A DNA stretch of 64,000 nt from Calonectria ilicicola (Eukaryota; Ascomycota; Sordariomycetes; Hypocreales; Nectriaceae). The position numbers and the translations under genes are program-made. The stretch's first letter is position 1. Each line of letters opens with the position of its first letter. The notes below the pieces were generated by a model. It did not search any database and was not told the DNA's origin. It was given only the letters and a program-made list of their open reading frames with translations. Below are positions 54,466 through 64,000 of the stretch, piece by piece. The DNA lies in the NCBI GenBank assembly GCA_020809705.1, contig CP085828.1, positions 6,944,001 through 7,008,000 on the forward strand, given 5' to 3'.

Positions 54466-54512
54466 TTGTGGGGCATGACTACCTGCCAACCTTGCGAGGT
54501 TGGTCACCACAA
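54466..54512. promoter_or_regulatory. nested inverted repeat in oxidase promoter
   Basis: TTGTGG (54466-54471) pairs with CCACAA (54507-54512). Inside it CCAACCT and AGGTTGG (54486-54503) form a perfect 7-bp palindrome with a 4-base loop. It is directly beyond the CCGG element. Either a dimer-binding site or a fortuitous hairpin. Confidence 0.4.
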
Positions 54513-56205
54513 TGCGAGACAGCCACAAGCATCTGTAAGACCTGGAACTTGGCTTTCTTTACGGTTTACTCTCTTCACTTAGAGCAATTTAACTACTAGT
54601 CCCGGTACTAAAGAACGCTGCTTTGGTCTGAGACATCCCAAGGATAATAAAATCTGGTCAGTATATTATACTTGGATCCAAATATGTGAAAATATAAAAT
54701 ATTCAGGAATAAAAGTTGCAATAACAATTTTGTGTACAATTTACTAACACACTCGATTGTCTTGATGTTCGGGCAGCTAGCCGCTTATCGGCCATGGCGG
54801 GCACGCATGCCTATTGCAAACTGTTCAAGTTGTCATTATTGACAGGAAAACCTCTCTATTTTGTTGAGCCAAAAAAATCATTTCTTTCGATCGTAAGATT
54901 TTCCCAGAGATACTGCGAACTCTTTCCCTGCTCCAGGGATCACGATCTGGTGGTTCATGCTTCATTCAGCCGCTAGCGTGTCAACAGATCCAGCTGACTC
55001 GAGGGGTCCACCACAGCCCGCGGAAGCATTCCTGTTTCGTTTTCTGGGGAAGATCTATTTGACGCCACAGGTTCGTTGGTGAACGGCGGCTGCCGACTAC
55101 ATCGCCTCCTTTGCGTGGCCAAGCTCTTCTTGATCCCAATCATTCGCTTCCGTGCATTTGTATCGAACGGTCTGATCATACGATATGGCTTTCCTTCACT
55201 TTATAGTATCGGTCTCGGACACCTCAGCAGGAAGATCCTTTCCAGTCAAAGTAAACTAGAGTATTTGTGAGCACCTGCCCGCTTTCCTTTTTTAAAGTGA
55301 AGACGATTAATTACGATAAGAGTCATCTGGCGCTCACCGTTTTGGGCACATCTATCGGCACTGACCGCCGGGTGTATTAAGTAAGTCACGATGTTGCACA
55401 TCATTAAATTAAATTTTAAAAAGCTACCACCCATCAAATCTAAACTTATGAATCGACATGCCATGCTCTTATTTCCATCTTGTTGATTGCCAATCCCCCG
55501 ATTGTGACGTTCGATGAGTCTGGGCTACGGAACCAACCAAAACACAACATCCGTCGCCTTTGTTAGTCAAATCAGGCCGCAAAATAATCTGACACTAGCA
55601 TTTTAGCAACTTCATTTACGTGATCGCAGACTTCTTGGCCCATTGACTTGTTTGACTTTTATGACTTGTGTTATTGATTGTTTCCATTGAACACTCTCAA
55701 CAGGCATATTCATTAATACTCATATTTCCAATACTCAATATCTTGTGGCCTGCTTGGTCAGTTACATGCAGCGCCGTCATTGCACTCACAAATAAAAGAG
55801 GATTATGCTGCTTTGTCGCGAAGCTGAGGTCTATGTTCTGATTGTATCAGTTATTAAGTTCACAGGCAAATGTAGTCGACTCTGGTCGGCCCTAGAATAT
55901 CGCATCAAGACAAATATCAACTCGGCTGCCCAACCGCTGTTGGCCTTGTTGATGCTAATCAACTAAACATATTCCTGCAGGGGTTCTCGTGACCCTTAAC
56001 CCCAAAATTCTGGTCTAGAGGAAAGCTATCCGCGGCTCACTCTTACACTCATGTAGAACTCTTCAACACAAGCTGAGATCAATGTAGCTCTTTATCATCG
56101 TAATCAATAAAAAGCATAAATTAATCCAAATCTCTCATCAGTCAATAAATATCTAAATACAGTCTTCTATAGATACAGTGTAGAAATAATATATACATTC
56201 ATGAA

Positions 56206-57821
56206 CTAAGTAGAGCCTGAGTTGTCAGCACAAGTCCAAGCTGCTGATCCTCCTGACTCCTTATAGGAGTCAATGATACCAACGATAGATCCATAAGTTC
56301 CAGCAATAGTTAGAAAGGTGCCAGAAACAATCATAAAAATGCTCCACGCAATCATAGATCGCCATCCCCATGTCCGTTCTTCCTTAGGCTTATGCCAGTT
56401 ATCGTAGAGATACATGGCTCCATAGGGCTGGAATGTGAGAGAACATGCCAACAAGGCCCCTATCAAAGATACGAGGCCGCTGAATACGGGAATTGCACTG
56501 GCAACAATATATGCTACCATACATACAGTAAAGGTAGACCCAAGCCAAGTTACCCAGTGAATCAAAGAGTTGGATGTAAGATGATCGGATCCTCGCAAAA
56601 TACGAATAAATGCATGCTTTGCAGGCAACTGCAAGATGTTAGTTTTGATGCAAAATTGTTGTGGGGGATCTTACGTGGGCAAGAAGAACGGCGGAAACTA
56701 TGAGGCCAGGTAGAGCGATGCCGTAGGAGACTTTCTTGACAAGTACACCGGCAGACCCAAGAGCTGGGGATGAGACATAGGATCCACAGTAATAGTAAAC
56801 CACAGAGCCAACAATAATGTAGAGGCTTGTGACCACGGTTTGGCAGACGCATAAAGATCGAGTGTAAAGCTTTGGGTCGCGCATTTCAGCGGCAATATTG
56901 AAAAAGGCCGGAGTGCCGGCAAAACTGAGGATAATAGTCGAGATTCCCGAGATGGCATCAGTGAAGCTCGGGTTTCCAACTAGTTTGTAATCTGACTTCC
57001 AGACAGTATCCTTAGGTGCTGCCGCGGGACGGTCCTGCAGGCCAACTGCAACAGTCACGACCAAAACTTTATATATGTTAGAGACGCCTGGAAGGTAACA
57101 TTTGGGATACTAACTGGCAGTAATAATGCATATTGAGCCAATCCATGCTAGCCAACTGATACGGCCAAGCGTCTGGATGCTGGATAAAGAAAAGGCGATG
57201 ATCGCAGCAACGGCCACAAATATAGCGGTACATGCAGCATGTGTGGAAAGCGCATTTAGGGAAATAGATATACTTAGCATTCCCGATCCTGAAACGAAAG
57301 TAAAATCTAAAAAGTTTATTAGTTTTTATCATGGTGCAAGTGCTATCAAGTTGAAACTTACAAAGCCAGTACATGGCACCAAAAAGTTCGTATCCACCAC
57401 GACCAAAAAGCTTTTGTCCCACATCATCAATACCATAAACATCAGGGTGTCGCATTTTAAAGACTCCAATCATGTAGTTTGACCATGTGGTCATGGCGCC
57501 AATGACTACAATGAGAATGTTGCCTGGTATGATACCGAGAGAATCGAAGACGGCCGGCAGAGAAAGCACTCCCAAGCCAATTTGGGTCTTGATCATCAAA
57601 ACTGCCGTTCCACGCCATCCCACCTTGAAAATTGTCAGCTTTCAAGTCTTTTGGTCTAGTAAAAGGTTCGTACCCACATTGCGGTAATTTGGCCCGTCTT
57701 CTGTGATGGCACCGAAGACAGCATCGTGCTCGACCCCTTTATCCTCATAAATTTCACCGTTACCCGAGGGCACGCGATCAATTGCCGTAGGATCTATTTC
57801 AGGCTTAGCCTCATTCGACAT
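56206..57821 (-). CDS. AAAP-family amino-acid transporter (Mtr/N-system-like)
   Basis: Exons 57821-57678, 57623-57362, 57306-57115, 57066-56675 and 56628-56206; introns of 54, 55, 48 and 46 nt join in phase to 470 residues. The start codon is the ATG at 57821 (MSNEAKPE). After an acidic ~45-residue N-terminus, 11 hydrophobic segments begin with NVGWRGTAVLMIKTQIGLGVLSLP, the signature first helix of PF01490 fungal transporters related to Neurospora Mtr. Later landmarks are SFAGTPAFFNIAAEMRDP and a C-terminal WGWRSMIAWSIFMIVSG. It probably imports neutral or aromatic amino acids at the plasma membrane. Proximity to the racemase/oxidase genes makes imino-acid uptake possible, but its promoter lacks the CCGG-N8-CCGG element. 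Confidence 0.9.
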
Positions 57822-60586
57822 GATGGGCAACTTTTTGCAAAAAGAAGCGATGTCAAGATGGATCTAAGAGGCGTGAACTAAGATGTGGCGCCAAGAGTAC
57901 TACATATATAGCTATGTTTCGCTACTCCACCTAAGGACAAGGCGACAGCACTGGTTGTGCGACTTCAAAAAAGCGGGTTTTCTGCATCGCTGTTTAATAA
58001 CGCGTTACGAAGTGAATTGAGTCATGGACGGCCGGTGATGGATTTATTATGGATTATCTGAGCGTCCCGCTAATAGTCGCCATTGGTTGCTCACTACCCG
58101 ATGAGGAAAATACTACCCGTGAAAAGCCACTTAGCTCCACTCTCACACATAGATGATTATTTCCGCAAAGGATCCCTTGAATAAATTTGAGTGGGCTGAT
58201 TTGTGCCTAATTGTTATGATTTTCATGCATTGTTCCGCAAGAGAAAGTCGAGAGGATAGTTGATTGAGAAACCCCAACTTAGTAGAATTCAATAGAACTA
58301 CTCTAAATTGACATTGACAAGAGAGGGGAGCTTTTCTCCCACGAGATGGAGCTCAGGGATTCTATTCTTCCTTGGGTACGTACGTCTTATGACATCAGAA
58401 TCAATGATAACACTGCCTCACACTCCCACAACACTAGACCCCATCTCACCGTCCACTGTCCCCGCCATTATCGCAGGTGTGGAGAGTCACTGTTTCTAGG
58501 AACGCGGGGAAATACGATCGCGGGTCGGAGGGTGGAGAATAGAAATGAAATGATGCATGGAACGAATTGGAGATGGCGGAGTGGCAAAGCGATTGGATGT
58601 TTGGCGACGCGGAAAACTTCTAGATTTGAGAGCCGCCTCTCCACAGGCCAATTCCACCTCAAGCACAAGCCAGCCGGCAACAGGCCGATTGGTGCTCGCT
58701 AGGTGTTACCCCAGATTGCCCCCCAAGCGAAGTAACGCACGCCTTGGCATAGCAGGTTCAAGCGAGGGAGCTTTATTATATGTTTATAAATGACTCCAAA
58801 CGGTTAATAACTGGAGTAAGTCGTGCCTAAGAGTCCACTCCATGGCTATGCATAGCGATTTATACAGGAAGAATTCACATAAATACGTGAGTGGAATATG
58901 CTGTCCGATCAGATAGCCAGGCGGGATTATCGAACATTACGCGGCTAGGTGACAAAGATCCCATGCTTTATCTATAAACACGGACTAAAGATGGGTGAAG
59001 ATAACTGTTGAGTGAGAAAACATCCATACGCAGCCGACTATCCGGGTTCGAGATGGGGGTAGCCCTGTCACGGATGTTCGCTCCGGTCGGCCCGGTTTGA
59101 CAAGTATTCCATACATGACGAAGGTGTCCACGTGGAAACTTTGGAGGATTAACAGCCTGGGGAACCTTAAAATGCAATTGGAGGCGGTCTCTCAAGGCTA
59201 GTGTAAATTTGAACTGGATTGGCGACTGATGAGAACAGCATCACATTCAATTTGCACAACCGAAGCACTGTTTTCAGTGCTCGCGCACCCAGCAAATCTA
59301 GGGCTACGCTTCACAATGTGGGCTTACCCCATACCCTCAGAATCCAAGCGGATACAAATACGGGACGCGTGTCATTTTATGACACATGAAAATTAGAAAA
59401 CCGCAAAACCGGATCCTTGGGAATGATAAAAGGAGGCTCCTCCATCAATAAAAAGACCGCGCTTACTTCACCGGTTCCGCCTGGCCCACAAGTTGGACCC
59501 AGCCAGTCGGCCACTTTTTTTCTCTCTAGGCAAGCCATGCCGCGCCCCCTGCAAAGTGTTGCGTTGTGCTGTGAATTTTGCCATCCGTGAGGTACGAATG
59601 GTCATGTCCAACTTGGGACAAATGCTAGGCGCAGCGTTGTGAGTGCGTGGATGACACCGCAAACTTTCTCGCCCCATGTACACCGTTGGCTTCCTTACGT
59701 GTTCTTGTACATATGTTAGCCACAAGCGCTAGCGAATGCAGGTGCAAACTAAAAGCTGATGGTTGGTTCATGTGGAGGCGCCATGCAGGGACTAATGTCT
59801 CAAGCCAGTCTCCATCATACTTGAGAATGGCATGATCGAGTCTTCTATGGTCGAATGCTTCTTGCTTACTATTTTAACATTGCCCAAATTCATGCGTGTC
59901 GAGCGACTCCATATTTGCGTCATCAGCTAAGTTTTGTATTAAGTGGCAAGATGCGCACTTGTACATTCGGTTCCGAACAGTCTGAAAACAAATCTGACAA
60001 GTCTTACAATTATGATTACACGGTCCAAAGTCGCAAATTTTGTACTTTTGAGTAGATACTAGTTTCTTCATCAGCAGTACGATTTCATCTTCAATTTATC
60101 CGCAATCCATGTGTGAAGTCTTATGACATCAAGAGCCAAAAAGTTCCGTCAGCTCCATCATCCGTTCTCACATGGGTTTTGTTCTCTATTTTCTAACCAT
60201 TTTAGGTTCTCGCCGACGTGAATATTTCTTTTGTTCAGTTTGGTTGCGCCCATTGTTGGGAGAGCGAAATGATCATCACGTAGTCAGCGGCACGACGGCA
60301 ACGCTAACAGCTGTTGAATTAATCTGCTGACTCAATTATAAATATAGCCTAGCGATATATGGAATGTCTATGCTGATGTTGCTACGTCAAGCTTGGTCTT
60401 ACATAAGAGCGTGGCTCAATATGGTGGTCATCATGGATCATTGACCGTGGTGTTAGTCGACACTCTGCGTCGTATTTTAACAAGTCCAAGACCACATAAC
60501 TCTCCAACAATAAGAAAGTCAAATTCTCCAAAGTCCCTGTTATAAAAATATTACTTCTCTACTGGTATCCTTTTAAACTGACCAAC
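57822..60586. other. large intergenic region
   Basis: 2.8 kb between divergent genes. Only chance ORFs and no recognisable RNA gene. A B-box-like GGTTCGAGAT near 59046 has no matching tRNA body. Confidence 0.45.
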
Positions 60587-62341
60587 ATGGCGGTTTACAA
60601 AACTCCCATCACCATCCTTGATACGAACGCTGCACAATATGCGTCTTTGCCAGCATTAAAGTTCCCCAGTTGGCCTCAAAATGAGCACCCATTTGAAGGC
60701 TGGAGGACCATCACATTCTCACAATTCCTCAATGATGTTGAGAAGTATGCTTGTTATTGGGCGAACCAACTCAAGAAAAATGGGTTAAGAGAACGGTCTG
60801 TCGTTGGATTATGGTGAGTCTGTTTGAGTTTCGGATGAATCTTGGCAAGGAACCTTGGCATTCAGCTAACCAGGGATGGAACCCAGGTTGCATGGCAAGT
60901 CCTATTTGGATGCAGTCCACATTTGGGGTATTTCAAGGGCAGGATTCGTCCCGCAGCTCATTTCTTTCCGCATGACTAGCCCGACGGTAGTCGATGAGTT
61001 GTTGGCCCGAGCAGAAGCAGAAGCGCTCATACTGGATCCTAAATTTGAACCGCTCATTAAGCACCAAAAGCTTCCTACATTTCCTACAATCGACATTTTT
61101 TCTTGGGACCTTGATCACTTGACGCTACCGGCGCTATGGGCACCATCTTCTGCGGAGGATGTCATTCTCATTATGCACACATCAGGGTCGACGGCTGGAA
61201 GCCCAAAGCTGGTCCCATACACCGCAAAGTGGTTTGACAGTAGCGTTGACAAGATGAGATGCTTTCCACGCGAAAACCCCGAGGAACAAGATGTGATGAT
61301 AATTGCGTAAGCTATAGAGTCTTCATCCTCGAAAAGTTATACAGGTTATTAATGTTTCAAAGGGGCACATTTTGTCACCTTGGAGGTTATTACTGTCTCG
61401 TTCGAACCAACGACCGAGGCGGCTGCCTTGTCCTTCCTACAGACTTTCCATATCTGTCACGCGAATTGAAGCAGATGACACGAGATTGCGGCGCAAAAGG
61501 CGCCCTAATGTTTTCATCCTACGCTGGCAACTTTATTCGTGAAGCTCGATCCGACCCTTCATTACTCGAGACGCTCAAACAATTAAATTATATTGTTCAC
61601 GGAGGACTCCTTCTTGAGTCTACGGATGAAAAATGGGCGCGAGAGCGGGGGGTTAATCTGGTCAATTTCTTCGCCAGCACAGAAGCCGCCGGTATGCTGG
61701 AGGGAGTTGGTGGACAAGGCGAAGACGCGGAGCTACTCAGACCCTATCCTGGAACCTCTTATGAGTTTGTTCCGATATCTGAAAACTCAGACACAGAGCA
61801 AGGAGACGGAAGTGAGAAACTCCTTGAACTTATCATCCCTCCGACATCCTTTGACTGCCCACATCCATCTCTACGAAATAAGGAAACTGGCAAATTTCAT
61901 ACTGGAGACCTCTTCGTCGAAGTGAAGCCTGGATATTACCAACCGAGAGGGCGCAATGATGACTGGATCAAAATGGAAATCTCGCTCCGCTGCGACACAC
62001 GCTCCATCGAAGACAATGCTATGGAAACTTGTTCCAGTGATCTCATCAGTGGAGCTGTTGTCGTTGGAACTGGCCGGCCATCGCCAGTGATGTATGTTGA
62101 GCCAAATGACAATGTTTCGGTTGACTCCGATGATGAGATATCCAGTCTGAGGGAGGAAATTTTCCGTCGCATTTCGCCTTTCCATGAGCGAAGATACGTG
62201 CATGAACGCATTGGTGATGCACGATTTGTTCAAGTGAAGCCCAAGGGGACATTACCTCGGACTGGAACAAAGGGAAACATACAAAGGAAGATGGTTGAAA
62301 GGAAATTTGAGAGGGAACTGGATTGTTTGTTTACTGCTTAG
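60587..62341 (+). CDS. stand-alone adenylate-forming (AMP-binding, NRPS-like) enzyme
   Basis: Exons 60587-60813, 60887-61306 and 61363-62341; introns of 73 (GCTAACC branch) and 56 nt join in phase to 541 residues. Adenylation core motifs occur in order: SYLDAVHIWGISRAGFVPQ, the A3 phosphate loop MHTSGSTAGSPKLVPYT and FASTEAA (A5 region). GKFHTGDLF (A7), GRNDDWIKM (A8) and LPRTGTKGNIQRK (A10, with the adenylating lysine position) follow. It activates an unknown carboxylate as an acyl-AMP. The protein ends ~15 residues after A10, with no carrier, thioesterase or reductase domain in frame. It is thus a free-standing A domain related to NRPS-like/carboxylic-acid-reductase A domains, not a standard acyl-CoA synthetase. 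No PTS1. Confidence 0.85.
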
Positions 62342-62768
62342 AGTAATCCTGCAAGAAACTTTCGTCGATTCACATTACTGTTCACCCAAATATTACACTT
62401 TTGAGGCACCCGCTCAATGATTCCTCAATGCATTGTGCACGCATCTCACTACAAGGGCAGTAAGTAGTTAAATATTATTTAATAACAAATTCTTAGAATC
62501 TTATTTCTTATTTTTATTATTAAATAAAACCTCTTATAAATTCATGATATAAGAGAGCGCTGATAGTTCAGCGGGGCATTGTGGTTAGGTTTTACCGAGT
62601 ATTAAACGATCTTGTCATTGTTTAACCAAATTTCCCTTTATGCTCCGCCAATTAACTACCACATATAAAGAAAACTGGGTCATATAACACTCAAGCAAAA
62701 TTTTTTTGTTAACTAGATTGCGCATACTATTCTCATAGAATCGAGTCATTTCTTGATTATCAGATAAA
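62342..62768. other. intergenic, promoter of the GNAT gene
   Basis: 427 bp, AT-rich, with an ATTTAATAACAAATTC/TATTATTAAATAAAA region. No gene seen. Confidence 0.5.
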
Positions 62769-63512
62769 ATGCCAACCTACAAGCTACACTCTCACTGCAC
62801 AGTTGACAATGCTGAAGGAATAGCAAGATGCAGTGCTTCGGCATACTGGGAAGAAGCTTGGTGGAGGCTTCTTTGGCCGGACAAGAAGCTGGAATCTCTA
62901 ATTGAGACCATTGCCGCCCGCACGCCCCGAAACTTGCTTCAAATGCGAGCAGCTCGCCGGCATCAATTGATTATCGATGAAGAGTCTGGTGCCGTTGTCG
63001 GCTACGCAAGATGGGTTTTGCCTGCCACCAACACTGAAAACTGGCTTGAGGCTCGGACTCCCGACGTAGACGAGGCGGCGAAAAAGAAGTTCCAGGAAGC
63101 ACACGCCGAAGCTGACTACGAGCCTCGAGACGATATGGACGAGATGGATGATCACATCTGGGAGTGGAGGGAGAAGTACGACCGTGATGATTGTCTTGGT
63201 AAGTACATTCGTGTAATTTCAGCTTCAGCTGCTAACGCAAGCCCTCTGCGGGTAGAACTTGACTACCTTGCTGTCCATCCGGACCACGCTCGCAAGGGTG
63301 TGGCAACTATGCTTGTTCAATCAGGAAGCAAAGTAGCAGCAGACTTGGGTGTAGACATTGTGGTCGTGGCCATGGGGCGCAACGCGTTTGGATTACTCGA
63401 AAAAGCTGGGTTTGAGTTGCTGGAAAAGAATAGTCAGAACCTCTCATCTTATGGAGAAGAGGGTGTCTACGAGACGTATTATTTGATAAAGCGTGCCCCT
63501 AAAGAAACCTAA
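62769..63512 (+). CDS. GNAT-family N-acetyltransferase
   Basis: Preferred model: exons 62769-63198 and 63256-63512 with a 57-nt intron (GTAAGT...GCTAACGC...GGGTAG), giving 228 residues. The intron is stop-free and in frame, so the retained form (247 residues) is also open. Splicing yields DDCLELDYLAVHPDHARKGVATMLVQ, the expected beta4-alpha3 segment with CoA loop HARKGVA. MGRNAFGLLEKAGFELLEK follows. The N-terminal half is acidic with SAYWEEAWWRLLWPDKK. It belongs to the abundant fungal GNATs of unknown substrate and has the same size class as the GNAT at 14521-15299, but low similarity by eye. It follows the adenylating-enzyme gene on the same strand at 427 bp. Confidence 0.87.
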   Translation: MPTYKLHSHCTVDNAEGIARCSASAYWEEAWWRLLWPDKKLESLIETIAARTPRNLLQMRAARRHQLIIDEESGAVVGYARWVLPATNTENWLEARTPDVDEAAKKKFQEAHAEADYEPRDDMDEMDDHIWEWREKYDRDDCLGKYIRVISASAANASPLRVELDYLAVHPDHARKGVATMLVQSGSKVAADLGVDIVVVAMGRNAFGLLEKAGFELLEKNSQNLSSYGEEGVYETYYLIKRAPKET

Positions 63513-64000
63513 GATATTGAATTAATTATCACACATTCAGCTATAGAGAAACGCTGCAATCGGGCTTGCAGTTTTATAGTTTATTGCTAGATAAGCTGTT
63601 TAACTGGTCTTCCTCAAATGGAAATTAACTGAAGTATTTTTCTCAAGTCGGTGCAGACCCATGTCAGGAATTTTCGATGGTCGGGGGGAGGACCTAGCTA
63701 GGGGATAAGCAGCGCCGCAGGCCTTCCTACCAAGTGGGCTAATCCTTGGGCTAGATCATAAAAACTGTAGCATGATTGCAAAGCTCACTAATTGGAGTTG
63801 CCTTACAAGCCAAGGGGCCATAAAAGTAGCTCTCACTGCTCAGTCATGTGTGGCTTGCATCTCGTCTCAAAATACCAGCAGATTCTCAATACCAACGCAA
63901 GAAAAAAAAGTAATGCTGGATCTTGAATTACAACCGCTCTTAGAAATCTCACATCCGGGCAATTACCGTCACGACAACAAATGTTAGTAGAGCGAAAGAG
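63513..64000. other. intergenic at window end
   Basis: Nothing recognised. The open frame 63772-63987 has no motif. Confidence 0.5.

Larger units (their letters stand above)
54301..56205. other. intergenic, promoter of the oxidase and 3' flank of the transporter
   Basis: 1.9 kb. Besides the operator candidates at 54444-54512 nothing is recognised; ORFs such as 54794-54976 and 55076-55270 look fortuitous. Confidence 0.5.

Noticed and set aside
58555..58650. tRNA-like GGCGGAGTGGC (A-box-like) sequence
   Set aside because: No acceptor stem, anticodon arm or properly placed B box could be folded.
59041..59060. GGTTCGAGAT B-box-like sequence
   Set aside because: No A box or cloverleaf at the required distance on either strand.

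Overview
The window reads as nuclear DNA of a filamentous ascomycete (Pezizomycotina). Most genes carry short GT-AG introns (about 46-80 nt), often with CTAAC/CTAAT-type branch sites. The gene content is also typical: two Zn2Cys6 regulators, a full-size PDR-type ABC transporter, an HsbA-like secreted protein, a fungal rhodopsin-domain protein, a 7TM-RGS receptor, an NmrA-like protein and a peroxisomal D-amino-acid oxidase. I would guess Eurotiales or a neighbouring class, but the genus is not visible. No tRNA, rRNA or CRISPR was found. The intron boundaries below were worked out by hand from splice consensus, reading frame and family conservation.

Layout. 1-9 kb is sparse and partly decayed: an unnamed membrane protein, a PD-(D/E)XK-like protein, a probable solo LTR beside an intact copy of its target site, an unnamed short gene, and the wreck of a subtilase C-terminus. 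9-24 kb holds an amino-acid/GABA/choline-type permease with a frameshifted tail, a rhodopsin-domain protein, a GNAT acetyltransferase, an HsbA-like protein, a membrane-anchored glycoprotein whose frame breaks in a G/C run, a secreted CBM4/PAN-like protein and a Cys/Met-metabolism PLP enzyme. 24-36 kb holds the 7TM-RGS protein, a coiled-coil ORF split by an in-frame stop, and the ABC transporter. After about 3 kb of apparently empty DNA, 39-64 kb is metabolically dense: an alpha/beta hydrolase facing an NmrA-like protein; a Zn2Cys6 regulator followed by a GH3 beta-glucosidase; a second, ARCA-like Zn2Cys6 regulator divergent from a proline-racemase-superfamily enzyme; a PTS1-bearing D-amino-acid oxidase; an AAAP amino-acid transporter; a stand-alone adenylating enzyme; and a second GNAT.

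The most interesting unit is 48.3-57.8 kb. An ARCA-type regulator, a Ser/Cys-type proline racemase/hydroxyproline epimerase-dehydratase, a peroxisomal D-amino-acid oxidase and possibly the amino-acid transporter form a plausible hydroxyproline/D-imino-acid catabolic cluster. The promoters of the racemase-like gene and the oxidase each carry CCGG-N8-CCGG about 150 bp before the ATG, a candidate shared operator.

Broken or doubtful frames recur: a permease tail frameshift, a glycoprotein homopolymer frameshift, a coiled-coil nonsense codon and a subtilase relic with RIP-like changes. These are either real decay or consensus errors, and raw reads are needed to tell which.
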